Below, piece by piece: positions 44,101 to 53,100 of a stretch of 64,000 nucleotides of DNA. A program made the position numbers and the translations under genes. The notes under the pieces are model-generated. The model saw nothing but the letters and a program-made list of their open reading frames with translations, was not told the DNA's origin and searched no databases. The stretch lies in the NCBI RefSeq assembly GCF_003590095.1, contig NC_039495.1, positions 2,713,589 through 2,777,588 on the forward strand. Reading direction: 5' to 3'. Numbering within the stretch: the stretch's first letter is position 1; each line of letters starts with the position of its first letter. Origin of the DNA: Trichoplusia ni. Its lineage: Eukaryota; Arthropoda; Insecta; Lepidoptera; Noctuidae.

Positions 44101-45122
44101 AATTGGGTAATATTAGGATTACCGTAAATCATTGTTATTATTAAGCCCAAGTCTATCAATAAATTTACTACACGGCGTAAATACCCTTTCGTGCAATCAA
44201 AGTTTAACGTGTTAATGAGAGAAATAAAAACAATCAATTTACAAAAAAATTTAGACTATTGAGAGAACGCATGTAATAATTTTAAAATAAAAGTCATTAA
44301 CATAAAAACCACCTAAAATATATACTGAAATGGAGAATTAATTCTCCTAGGTTTTCCCCTAGGTACATTCACTTTAAACAACCGTACCAAAAAAAGTAAC
44401 GCATCCAAGAAATAAACCAAAGGACCGTCCACTCTCTTCGCATTGTCATATAAACAATAATCTATGACTTAATCGTTACCTCAGGCTAACATTATAGCCG
44501 CTTCGAGGAGCTTAATAGGTTACAAAATTTACCGTGATAGTAGAAAATACACGATGCTTACGTGCCAGCTTTCTCGGGAACTTATTAGGCTTTATTAGAT
44601 TTCAGGTGTTTAGTTTCTTCACTAGACGCGGTTAAGCCTTCATTTTATAGTAGAAATTTGTTGCACTATATTGGTCTTTGGTGTTGGTTAACTTTGGTTA
44701 TGAGACATTTAATGTTGGTTGCAGTTTAGTTTTATGGGTTGGTCGTTTGTGGAATACTGAAACGTCGATAAGTTTTAAGTTACTCTTGAGTTAAGTACTT
44801 GCTTTAAAAGAAGATACTGTTTACGAACTTGTCGTAGTTTTTATCTTCCCAAAACTGACAGTCTCACTCACATAGGCGCATTAACATTAGTTATACATTA
44901 CAAAGAAAGACTTTAATTTTACTCATTATTTTCCTTAATTTCTCCAACTTACTTGCACAGAACAGTTTTGCTCCCGGAATCGAAGAGTCCAGCTCTGCCC
45001 CAACGGGAGGGCAGTTCAGCGATGGTGACACCCCGGGAGCCCCACACGCAGACCTTGCTGCCACAGCTGCTGGTCATGATGCGCTCCACGGTGAACGAGG
45101 GAGGCGATAGGAAGTGGAGTTT
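14058..45122 (-). CDS. Nup88: Nucleoporin Nup88 (members only), 13 exons, N terminus not found in window
   Basis: Nup88 sits on the cytoplasmic face of the nuclear pore with Nup214 and helps restrain CRM1-dependent export. Drosophila mbo is the orthologue. Minus-strand exons, 5' to 3': 45122-44953, 20899-20780, 20353-20141, 19396-19228, 18889-18770, 18246-18147, 17861-17708, 17378-17279, 16936-16823, 16308-16082, 15561-15405, 14899-14811, 14124-14058. They total 1800 bases, 599 residues plus TAG, and every phase matches. The propeller part shows family signatures such as VTIAELPSRWGRAG, RRVHWHPSSLSSSHVLVLGS and MYPPADDNYGSESCSI. Residues from about 421 to the end form the coiled coil. Family members are about 700-740 residues, so roughly 60-100 N-terminal residues are missing. 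The first intron seen is 24 kb, and two exons are extremely G+C-rich. Confidence 0.93.
14286..14353 (+). mobile_element. Half-copy of the 19481-19640 MITE
   Basis: GGGTCCGAAACTAGT, then CCCGATAAATACGCGTGA, then GTTGCATCA reproduce in order the reverse complement of one half of the MITE at 19481-19640, including one terminal end. It lies in the last Nup88 intron. Confidence 0.6.
14811..14899 (-). CDS. Nup88: Nup88 exon (coiled coil)
   Basis: Encodes LEKWNEEYKKKDIALGKSHS and DTISSILQQ, ending in phase 2 before gtgagt. Confidence 0.9.
15117..15180. repeat. 21-bp tandem repeat in a Nup88 intron
   Basis: Two 21-bp units (15117-15137 and 15138-15158) built on GTAGTAGCGTAGC differ at one base and are followed by a diverged third unit. 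It is a short minisatellite. Related CGTAG/CTACG-rich sequence is seen near 49440-49525. Confidence 0.65.
15405..15561 (-). CDS. Nup88: Nup88 exon (coiled coil)
   Basis: Encodes CSAVIRRLRASASPTPAERE and CGERLAEQIRTLKLHASNKT, coiled-coil sequence. Phase 0 donor gtacgg. Confidence 0.9.
15590..15720 (+). repeat. Dispersed repeat, copy 2
   Basis: Shares with 4000-4140 the blocks GAAATCATTTATTCTGTAAG, ACATGTTTTTTGAGAACG and CGGAAACAAACTTAGGG in the same order. It lies in the Nup88 intron just upstream (in gene orientation) of the exon at 15405-15561. Confidence 0.5.
15974..16030. repeat. Perfect 26-bp inverted repeat with 5-base loop
   Basis: Bases 15974-15999 are the exact reverse complement of 16005-16030, with loop TAGGT. 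It lies about 50 bases inside the intron that follows the Nup88 exon 16308-16082, so the pre-mRNA would form a strong hairpin. No second copy was noticed in the window. Confidence 0.9.
16082..16308 (-). CDS. Nup88: Nup88 exon (start of coiled coil, very G+C-rich)
   Basis: Encodes LLSQASLRLRGEYMSRQAVA and a long Ala/Leu/Arg helix ending DLKYR in phase 2 before gtgggt. The two plus-strand open frames here are shadows of this exon. Confidence 0.92.
16823..16936 (-). CDS. Nup88: Nup88 exon
   Basis: Encodes RQKLSFTTVLQEILTREVSQ to SPRECLE, matching the conserved P-ECL motif just before the coiled coil. Phase 0 at both ends. Confidence 0.92.
17279..17378 (-). CDS. Nup88: Nup88 exon
   Basis: Encodes RTLEPFDLEELLHKELQLKN and PALEQDDIINILKE, linking the propeller to the helical region. 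Phase 0 donor gtaaac. Confidence 0.9.
17708..17861 (-). CDS. Nup88: Nup88 exon (very G+C-rich)
   Basis: Phase 1 in, phase 2 out (donor gtcagg, a weak but valid GT). It encodes an Ala/Pro-rich loop and then PCMLVLCGDCTLLA, the last propeller strands. Base composition is far more G+C-rich than in most other exons. Confidence 0.88.
17905..18075. repeat. Probable dispersed-repeat fragment
   Basis: AAAATCAAAATCAAAAGTCA followed by TTTATTCAAATTAGGCTG is a phrase I recognise from frequent lepidopteran retroposon ends. It lies in a Nup88 intron. No second copy was found here, so the call is weak. Confidence 0.3.
18147..18246 (-). CDS. Nup88: Nup88 exon
   Basis: Encodes CTNNTYACVHAGGVHTITLP and ILRHLVDYALADE, matching the conserved H-GVH segment of Nup88. 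Ends in phase 1 before gtaaca. Confidence 0.92.
18478..18580 (+). repeat. Fragment of the same dispersed repeat as 2745-2890
   Basis: It contains CATCATCTTGAAAATTCATA, AGATACAGCCT and a terminal GTACGGAACCGTAAAAAT, the expected order of this repeat family, with the middle deleted. It lies in an intron of the Nup88 gene. Confidence 0.4.
18770..18889 (-). CDS. Nup88: Nup88 exon
   Basis: Encodes PTEKEDGDSHALYVVEAVEI to YPVHLYP in phase 0. The gtaaat donor is preferred to reading on because it joins in frame to the conserved YACVHAGGVH exon. Confidence 0.9.
19228..19396 (-). CDS. Nup88: Nup88 exon (signature ADDNYG)
   Basis: Encodes PLQPKLTGPLAMYPPADDNY, the most diagnostic Nup88 block, then a propeller strand pair ending HCLLLPN in phase 0 before gtgagt. 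Confidence 0.94.
19481..19640. mobile_element. MITE with terminal inverted repeats and internal palindrome
   Basis: The ends (TATTAAATGATGCAA...TTTACTCAC and GTGAGTAAA...TTGCATCATTTAATA) are inverted copies over about 27 bases with one or two differences. Inside lies a perfect 12-bp palindrome (GAGTCGCGAGTC / GACTCGCGACTC, loop GAACT, 19578-19606). At 160 bp with no coding capacity it is a miniature inverted-repeat element. A half-copy is at 14286-14353. The superfamily is not determined. Confidence 0.75.
19951..20060 (+). mobile_element. 5S-derived SINE, head fragment
   Basis: GGTCCGTAGATGGGCGATCG and GAGTTCCTCCGTG match the head of the SINE at 26433-26791. Upstream ACTACAACTGTACAAGTTGA matches the copy at 26969-27292. 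Only the 5' part is present. Confidence 0.6.
20141..20353 (-). CDS. Nup88: Nup88 exon (propeller)
   Basis: Encodes RLYSIAPKKGPKLVRILSIG through VILRGNGDVYMMQCELETK, ending in phase 2 before gtatgt. Confidence 0.92.
20780..20899 (-). CDS. Nup88: Nup88 exon (propeller)
   Basis: One base completes Lys with the previous exon across the 24 kb intron, then SYSLDERFLYSQGEVRRVHW and ending DNSI plus two bases (AG). Donor gtatgg. Confidence 0.92.
22620..23000. promoter_or_regulatory. Higher-G+C non-coding island in the Nup88 intron
   Basis: About 380 bases of complex sequence rich in CCGG and CGGCC blocks between A+T-rich flanks, without an open frame or repeat similarity. Such islands in long introns often prove to be conserved regulatory DNA. 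This is inferred from composition only. Confidence 0.25.
26433..26791 (+). mobile_element. 5S rRNA-derived SINE, full-length copy
   Basis: The head resembles 5S rRNA: CGATCACAGGTTAAGC and then GATGGGTGACC, the latter a 5S internal-promoter segment. The body ends near GTTGGGAAAAGGCTAAGCCA. Direct repeats ATTAATGTAAATTT at 26419-26432 and 26792-26805 are a 14-bp target-site duplication, as left by LINE-driven retroposition. Other copies lie at 19951, 26969 (minus) and 31048 (minus). Confidence 0.8.
26969..27292 (-). mobile_element. 5S-derived SINE, minus-strand copy
   Basis: Reverse complement of the 26433-26791 family: the head (GGTCCGTGGATGGGTGACCA on the minus strand) is at the right end, and the remnant TAGTTGAGAAAAG tail is at the left. 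It is diverged and lies less than 200 bases from the full copy, in opposite orientation. Confidence 0.7.
29483..29585. repeat. Two imperfect tandem units with CRE-like sites
   Basis: Units at about 29483-29535 and 29537-29585 share AAAATCGACTTA and a spaced GTGACGT motif (GTGACGTGACAT in one, GTGACGTTACAT in the other). The repeated TGACGT cores look like CREB/ATF half-sites. Function is not shown. Confidence 0.55.
31048..31330 (-). mobile_element. 5S-derived SINE, 5'-truncated minus-strand copy
   Basis: Carries the body and the GATGGGTGACTATCG head remnant on the minus strand. The left end AACCTTTTTCCAACTATGTT matches the SINE tail. The extreme 5' end present at 26433 is missing. Confidence 0.7.
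32405..32610 (+). mobile_element. tRNA-derived SINE, copy 1
   Basis: Has an A-box-like GACTGGTTGCGGTCACCACG and a B-box-like GGGTTTGATCCC. A body follows (TTTGTGTGATC, AGGTGTCTTTGAGC, GTGACTTGAATGTTTCTGAA), shared in the same order with 46362-46565 and 46922-47150. It is a SINE, not a functional tRNA. Confidence 0.65.
37020..38230. promoter_or_regulatory. Two adjacent higher-G+C non-coding islands
   Basis: Islands at about 37020-37390 and 37770-38230 have balanced composition and little repetition. The second is covered by overlapping open frames on both strands (125 and 103 codons), but neither translation looks like a protein family. They may be conserved non-coding elements. The role is inferred. 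Confidence 0.25.
40925..41010 (+). mobile_element. Possible tRNA-SINE head fragment
   Basis: GCAGGTTCTATTCCCGTGCG resembles a degenerate B-box region of the tRNA-derived SINEs in this window. The body does not align convincingly, so the call is tentative. Confidence 0.3.
44953..45122 (-). CDS. Nup88: Nup88, first exon found in the window
   Basis: Starts in phase 0 after a CTTCTTCCAG acceptor and ends TGC AA before gtaagt (phase 2). It encodes KLHFLSPPSFTVERIMTSSC and the LPSRWGRAG motif of the Nup88 beta-propeller. The preceding exon carrying the start codon was not identified upstream. Confidence 0.92.
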
Positions 45123-45539
45123 CTGGAAGAAGATGAGGATTTTGGTTAAAGTATGAATATTGGTAAAAAAAAAATGATTGATATCAAATACGATTTGGAA
45201 AATTAGTCCAAGACTTTCGTCAGATATTATGCTTACTTTTCTTTCGAAACAATAGTATTGCCTAGTTATTACAGTAAGTCAGTCAAAACGAACATAGTAA
45301 CCTGTTGGGATTGAAATGCCAAAGGTCCACCATTATTCTTGTTGGCCTGAAAATATTTATCTATGATTCATTAATACCTGTAACAGTTAATCAGTATAAG
45401 CTTTTAACATTAGCATTATATACTTTGTCCATAAAACAAGCCATCAAGTCCAAGCGCAGAGCGACGAAGACTCGATCCCGATTCCATTTCACACTCTGCG
45501 ATCAAGGCAACTTTTTCAATTTCCTTTAGAAATAAGCGC

Positions 45540-45690
45540 TGAGCGGACCGCGGGCGGCCATCAAACGATAAATGATTATAACTATGACGTCAGAGGAAAC
45601 GAGCCAAGGCGCCGGTGTAATGAGAAATAAGGCGAAAAAATCCGACGAAGCCAGGAAGCCGAGAACGCTTTCAACTTTATTTTTTGTTCC
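45540..45690. promoter_or_regulatory. G+C-rich island with a perfect CRE palindrome
   Basis: Lies about 400 bases upstream of the Nup88 exon at 45122. It contains TGACGTCA at 45585-45592 and several GCGC/CGCGGGCGG blocks in otherwise A+T-rich DNA. It could be an enhancer or an internal promoter. This is composition and motif evidence only. Confidence 0.25.
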
Positions 45691-46361
45691 TTTTATTGAT
45701 TAAAAAACTTTCCTAATCATATTTCTCCTTCGTCTCGGGAGATAGTTAGGTTATCGGCGCTACTGCGGATTCTCATGTTGATTGTTTTTGTTTTTTTTTT
45801 TTGGTTATTGTAGTTATTTCAATGATGGATGTTGATGATTGCTTTGGAAAATAGCTTTCTTAAATGGGACGAAATTATATTAATTTGCAGAACTGACTTT
45901 TATAAATATATGTAGATGTAGGTGCTTTATGAACATTTAAGTGGCTCCTTTGTAACTTATCAGGAAATGAATCATTTAATATGTCACATTGTTAAATCTT
46001 CAGTCCTATATAAACCCAGAAAATAACTCCAAATAAAATAGTTAAAAAAAAAAATCCAACTAAATACCAAGTGCAAACAAATTTAAACCCGACGCAACTA
46101 AGCCATCCACAGCAGATATTAATAGTCTAATCGCGATACTAACTATTGCAGCATTGTTTCCACTACATTAACCGGTACACAAACTTGCCAGGCACAGCCC
46201 CTGTTTCAAACTGTTCAATGTACTATAATGGCCTATTAATATTCGGATGGTCAAAGGACTGTTTTCATTGGTACTGAAACCACTTGCTTATATAGATTAG
46301 TTTTGTTGACTTGACTGATTTGAAAAGCAAGAGAAACTAGAGTAAAAAATAGAGCTTTTAA

Positions 46362-46565
46362 TTTGACTGCACGGATAGCAGAACAGTTGAGGATATCACG
46401 CCAAACCTACTGCGTAACCATTCACGTATTCGATCCCGCGTAAGACAAGCGTAATCAAGAAATACTTGTAGTAAGTCTGGGTGTCTTTGCACTGTCTGTG
46501 GTCTCGCAATGCAAGACTTAAATTCCTCATTGCGGAAGTAATATTTTTAAAACTTGGTTTTCCTA
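46362..46565 (+). mobile_element. tRNA-derived SINE, copy 2
   Basis: CACGCCAAACCTACTGCG and TATTCGATCCCGCG match the head of the 32405 copy. GGGTGTCTTTGCACTG and the GCGGAAGTAATATTTTTAAA end match the family body and tail. Confidence 0.6.
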
Positions 46566-46921
46566 GGATCTGTTCAATCCTACAATTCGGATTAAAACGA
46601 TAGACTTAGGCACTCCTTAAAATATAAACATCAAACATCTTATGAATAATCTGCTTAACATGAACTAAACGAAATACGTTTTAAACCTGCTTAAACAAGG
46701 TTTAAAGACAAAATCCGTATAAATACATCTACCCAAACAATAGAAGTTTACCCTCTTCGGCCATTATTTAAAACATTGAAAAACCCAAACGGCCACAGTG
46801 CATTAGCGGGTGATTATCGAAAAGAATCAAAGTGGGTTAACCCTACCGAACGGAACCCGGAACGTTTTGACCCACGCGGTAACGTTAAGTTGGGGTTACA
46901 CTCGCAGCAAGCAGGATATCA

Positions 46922-47150
46922 TCATATTTTTTTTTTGTTTTAAAAAGACTCCCGCAATATGGACATTAAACCTAGAGTCGCAGTTTTCATAAAAATTCAA
47001 GTCACACACATAAAGACACTCAGACACATGTTAATCATTTCCGGATCACACAAATACCTGTCCTTCGCAGGGATCGAACCTGCGACACATAGCGTCCAGT
47101 TGGTTTTTGATGTGGTGACCTTAACCACGGACAACTGGTAGGGGATAGGG
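46922..47150 (-). mobile_element. tRNA-derived SINE, copy 3
   Basis: On the minus strand: GTGGTTAAGGTCACCACATC (A-box region), CGCAGGTTCGATCCCTGCG (intact B-box in a self-complementary stem), TATTTGTGTGATCC, TGAGTGTCTTTATGTGTGTG and an A-rich tail. It has the best preserved head of the three copies. Confidence 0.7.
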
Positions 47151-50100
47151 CTCGGTCATCGGATGATAAGGTAATTAAGATTCTTAACGATATGTTGATA
47201 ACAATTTACTCAGTAGTTTTATTTTGGGTAATAGTAGTTTGAAACCCTAGGTATGGCATGGCGTCTCAAACTTAGTCTTCGATACAGACATTACATGCGA
47301 ATTTTTTCATTGTATTACACGTCTTTCCGGAAGAGTAAGTGCCAGGCTCTCCATTTAGATATCTTCATAATCACCGGCGTCACTGGCACCCCGCCCCGAT
47401 CCCTCGCACTGCGGTCACAGCGGGGCATAAATTCAGACGACGAAAACCTCGGACAGTTGAGCGTATCCACGACGCGATAATGGCTTCGAATTTCACGCCT
47501 AAAATATGGACGAGCGTTTTTTTATCTATCTTATTTTATAAATGGCCTTTAGTTTTAATATGGGTTTAATTAATTAAATCCATTTTGATACTCTTACATT
47601 TTTGCAAGACTGTACGAAAAGATGTTTGTAATTTTGTCATACACGGTTTCTCAATTACTAGATAACATCTCTTGGTAAAGTTTAAGAATAAGGTTAAGTC
47701 CATGAATGTTTTTTGTATGGAATCTTCATTGAGTTTTTAGAACATTATATATAAAATTTTGACATATAAACCTCATGTTACAAGAGTCATTTAATTTACT
47801 AGTGATCCGAGTATTTCTCTGAATTTTCGGTAGCGCACATCGATATGAAATCAAAGGAGCAAAGACAGGTTGTTATATTTGTAGCGTTATGGTATTAATC
47901 CAATCTAAAATAGAAATAGTACACCTGTCAATTTTTTTTATCAATGGTCGTGATATCTATATGATATCTGTTTCTATCAGTTCAATATCTATTTGATCAT
48001 TATATGAAATGAGTTCTATATCTAACCTTACCATCAGTCTTAAGTCAGAACGAAGAGTAAACACATATTTACCATTAGCAAAAACATGACTGCATAACCC
48101 ATTAAGCTAAGAGTATAAATGATAAATGCAAATTCTACAAAAATGTACAATAAAAATAAGAGCCGGGATTACGTTTACGTATTAAAATTCCTGATAGGTA
48201 CACACATAGCTAAGCCGAGCACAATTAAGGGAAGGTGGGAGTCTAAGGGGGCAACAGGGGTAATTTCGGCATATTAAATAAAATAATAATATTATGACAA
48301 AAATATAAATTATTCACGTCGCGTACGTCCGTGTATCGCGATCGGTGTCCCAGCCAGATATGTATAAATTTCGTTTTTTTTTTCGCCATTTCGTTTTACG
48401 TGACCGAGGAGCGGCTCGCAAAGATTGCCACAACGGTGCATGTATTCAAATAATTGTTTGTGTTTTTTCATTTTAATTCTTCCACGGGTGGAATTTTAAT
48501 GATGCGTTTGTATAAAAGATTGGAGGATGCTAAGCGCTTATATAAAATTTTCGGAGTCGGATTAAAATGGAAAATCGCCTTTGGATTAAGCGCGGCGGTC
48601 AGTTTTTATAGGTTTTTAGTGTAGCTTTTTATGATATATATTTATAACGATTACGTGGATTCTGTGTTCTCACCAAGGTTTAAGGGATATTTAGTAACGA
48701 TGTATAAATGTAATAGAATCCGATATTATCACTTCACCATATCGATTCCTTATAAAATATTCAGGAGATACGACCAGATAAAAATGTATGTGAATGAAAC
48801 TGTCACGGCGTAATTGCTTACTAAGAGCAATACATAGCAGCATACAAATACAAGAAAATGTTGTCAATTTGTTGCCGAGGTGCCACATAACCGAGATACA
48901 ATTATGTGTCTCAAGAAATTTTTCGCAATAGTGATTAGTCATGGCGAGAAACCAACAAAAAGTTCCATTAAACTTTATCGCAAATGTTGACTCTAATATA
49001 TTTGCTATGTAACATAAACTTAACAGCGGAACCACGCTTCACTACCCTCCATCTTCCACTCGCTAAAACGCAACCTGATTCCAAGAGGCACCTATTAAGG
49101 TTCAACTATAATTTATAAAATGCAACTACACACATAAACCGATCCGGGTAAGGCTGTAGTTATTATGAATTAAATAACGTAAGTCGACACGTAATTATAG
49201 TTGGTGCCGCTACTCGACGCGAGATGGCGCTAGTAGCAGTGTTACGGGATTAAAGTGGAAGTTATGTTGAAGTTGAGTTACTTTTCGCAGACAAAATACC
49301 TAAGTATAAATTTTGATAGGTATGTGTTAGTTTAATTTATCATCTGGCATATTCAGGGTTCACTATTTTAATAAACTATTTCAGTAATAAACTTACGTAC
49401 TGTCTTAAATTAGAACATCGATATTGGAGTAAATCAAAACTTCGTAGTAAAGTGCTACATTTGCTACGGCTACGATTGTTACGGACGTAGACATCGTAGC
49501 ATTTACCGTAGATGTGTCGTAGAAGGTCGGACATAGTTTTCTTAGTGAAGAATAATAATATGGAACTTAAAAGTGAAGACTATCAAATATACTGATTATT
49601 ACAATATTTAAAACTCAGTTATAATAAACCATTGCAGTAATTTAGTCTGAAAACGAACGGAACATAACAAATAGTCTATCTCATAAAGTTCAATAAAAAT
49701 GCATAACAGAACCCTACCCTACAAGTTTCTAACAACATCAAGTCTAAGTCTGCTCTTAGGAAACTTTACACCCTGTCTTTCAATTCTCATTAACTGGCAA
49801 GAGTGTTAAAAACTACATCTTTTAACTAAGAACCGTTCATTGATTAGGCTTCCTTTTAACAAACCTTACTTTTAAACTTCGGTAGAAAAAGTTGTTTAGT
49901 CTGGTCCGAATTTAGTTCGAAAGAAATACGGAGAATTTATGTTGCGAACGTCGTTGGAAATAAAAATGTTTTTAATAGGTGTTTTTTTCTAGTAATTTAG
50001 CTGTTGAATGAGGTCGCTTATTCGAATGCGTCAGCTAACAATTAAAAAGAAAATGTTTTTATTTACAACGAATACTTCTCAATTTACATAATTAAAATTG

Positions 50101-53100
50101 CTGATATTACTGTCCTCTTTGTGATACCAACATACAACAGCACTAAGTGACACTACACGACAGTAACTAACTTTACGGTGATGTAGGAACCTCAGGAATA
50201 TCTTTGTCCTAGGTGACAATAAAGGGGCGTGCATTAAACCAAAGCTACCTCAACTTGTCACAAAATAATTAAGAAACTAGCTTCCTAAATTTCCATTCTA
50301 TAATATTTTCGGATCACCGTATCCAAAAACATTACCAAGCCGAACTTTGACCTCAAGAAAACACCTAAAAAATAACAAAAAGTGGCAAGAAAAAAAAACC
50401 ATTAACGTTATCCCAAGTTCTTGGTCCACCTGTTCAAAACAGGAGCGACATCGAACCGCGAATAGTCACAAAACTCCCGGCATAAATCACCAAACTCTCG
50501 CATAACGTATTCTCCTCAGTACCATTAGCATTTTTTATGCATAGGAATCGATCCGACGACCGTCTAATGCCTCCCACGATACATTAATATCTTAGTTTTT
50601 ATGACTCTTCTGCAACAATTCGTCTCGTATCGTGGTATATAACAACCTTCTTTATTTCTTTGAAAAATCTTCCTTGCTCCGTGACTTCAAGGTTGTTTTT
50701 CGCTTGGGAATTGTTAGATGGGATGTGGATCCGCTCGCGGATTAAGTCGCGTTTACAGTTTAGCTCAAAAGTTATGCTATAATTGTGAAGTGTACAAATA
50801 TTTGGCCCAAGATTGGATTAAGGTGTGTGTGAGTCGGCGATAATATTCTTGTAGCAGATTTTATAAAAAATATTTGCTGATCGGTTAATAGAGCAGAAGC
50901 CATTTCAGCTGATTTATGTTAAGAATTTACCTTGAATATAAGCACGTATAAAGACAGCGTAATTCGACAAGCATAAGAGAAAGCGAGTCTTGTGTCAAGC
51001 CTCACAAATATGAAAAGAACCTCTGGAGTGGTGGCCAGAATCAGTCATAATCAAAATAAAATTAAGGTCTAAGAAGAACTTTCCAAAAACTGTCAGCACT
51101 CCTCAATATCTAGGGACAAATGTCAGTCAATCTAGTTTTCACTTCCTTACGATAAAGGAGGAAATATAACCCAATTTATGTTCAGAATTGTGTTCAGCAT
51201 CCATGGACACACCTTTACGTGAATCGGAGTTGATAATAGGTGGATCTGGCGATTTCCCTAACGCCGCCATTTTTCTTTCACGGCCACTTTGAGATTAAAA
51301 GTTTGGAAAATGAAACGTTCGGCGCTACTCCGCTATTTCAACGTATCGGGGCATCGGGCGTTTTAAAAAAGTTTCCCGCTGCGGAAAATCATTGTTTTTG
51401 TTCGGTGTTCATAAGATAGAGACGTTTTCTCTGTAATGGCAGTTAGTTATCAAAAAGTTTGTTATTAAAATTGTCGTTTTTCATTGGAATTGCCTTTGCT
51501 AATATTAAATAAACTTCGACCCTTCGTACAGTTACAAATCATATGATTTTGAGTATACCTATGAGACTTTTTAGGTGAATAAGATACAGAGATTCAAATT
51601 AAATGAATTTTACCGTCACCTGTAAGCCGGGTCCTGTATCATTAGGTTTTCTATTCACTTATGTATTTCGTATATGGTAAGTTCATATTTTAATGTACAC
51701 AAAGTATATGATACCAGGACAAAGATGTTCACACAAAGAAACTATTTAACACGTTAACACGTTGGCCATATAGAATTCTTTAAAGATTTTTATCAATATC
51801 TATATAAGCTCTTAAAACTTTAGTTCCATACTTAATACTAATTCATCATAAGCAAAGAATTTGAACGATATTATGTTAATACACAATACGGCACGTATCG
51901 TACGCTGGCGTGCAGCCAAGCGCCGTTATCGGGCGCATCCTCTGAACATTATGACCAATACTTTAACTCGGATTAAAAACTTATTTAGTTACACTAATAG
52001 CAAACACTTGCGATAATTTTTAGTTAAGAGGGAATACGTTTTGGGCTTATGTAAGTTGATTTTAGGTTATGTTTAGGAAATTTGTGCACTTTCACTATGA
52101 AGTTGAAAATTATGAAAGAGATACGGTCATGATTCGTTGTTTAAAAGTAATTAGGTTTTTTGAACTAGGCGAAAGTTAAAAATTGAAGATACTTTATTTT
52201 AAATAATATTATTATGAGTTATTTTTGTGTGTCAGATTTTAACAATTCTTTATAATACAATGTATGCAATCTTTTATTGAGTCAGAACTTCATCTTTCAG
52301 CCTCAGAAACCGCGTTGCGTTCGTCAATGTAAAAATGGTAAAAATGAAAGGTACATTTGACTTACCAAATAAATCCGATGAGGTGTTTATCTTTTAACAT
52401 TTCCACGTACTTCGACTTTCTAAGAAAGTATACAAAAACAATAATCGACCATAGCACCGTACATAGTGTGTATATTTTTATCTAGCTTACCCAGATCGGG
52501 CGGGAAATATCATCAAATAGTTAATACGGCGGTATCTAAGCGGGGCACACGAGCCGTGGCCGATATCCTGGCAGCGAGCCATCTGCTGGAGCCAGCCTCA
52601 CCTAACGTCAGGCTGACGTACTGGTTTTGAGGATATTCTATTGTTCAGATAAGGCTTAATCAATTAGAGGCGTTACTACAAAGTTCTCTTTGATATTACT
52701 AGTAAAGAAGATTTAACAAGTTTGCGATAAAGATTTTTTCTGGATGTATGTCCTTTGTTTTGCCTTAAGTCGAGAGCTTTTTTTATTCAGTTTATCTTTC
52801 GACGATTACAGATTCTCAGACGACTGAAATCAGAATATCGCGAGTCTGCGACCGAGATTCGGATCGCGGTTTTTATTGAATGTGTAAGCATCTCTTAAGA
52901 GCCAAAGACATCCAAAAACAAAACACCATTTGGTTCCAAACAATACGGTATAACAAAGCGAATTTTCCACCAACTTGAACATGGGATATTATTTTTAATA
53001 TCAAAAAAATAAACGTTGAACGGTTTGCGAAATCGTTTCGGCCATCTTTCCATTACCGCAAATTACCGGGAGAGGCCAGGGCTAAATAACGTCACGTATT

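Larger units (their letters stand above)
20900..44952 (-). other. 24 kb Nup88 intron
   Basis: Flanked by consistent splice sites (donor gtaagt at 44952, acceptor TTTTTTAG at 20900) and joining phase 2 to phase 2. No coding exon was found on either strand. It contains three 5S-derived SINE copies, a tRNA-SINE and several islands of higher G+C (about 22620-23000, 23730-24030, 25900-26160, 34430-34580, 37020-37390, 37770-38230, 38560-38720) amid very A+T-rich DNA. The paired overlapping open frames in these islands look like by-products of composition. Confidence 0.75.

Noticed and set aside
47060..47140. tRNA gene (intact B-box GGTTCGATCCC)
   Set aside because: The sequence continues into a SINE body shared with two other copies and does not make a full cloverleaf.
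47253..47569. Overlapping plus-strand frames in a G+C-rich patch
   Set aside because: Both frames read as arbitrary Arg/Pro-rich sequence, so they more likely reflect local composition.
48691..49035. Minus-strand 114-codon open frame as the missing Nup88 N-terminal exon
   Set aside because: The translation (Cys/Ile-rich, no WD-like or Nup88-like motif) does not fit and there is no matching phase-0 donor.
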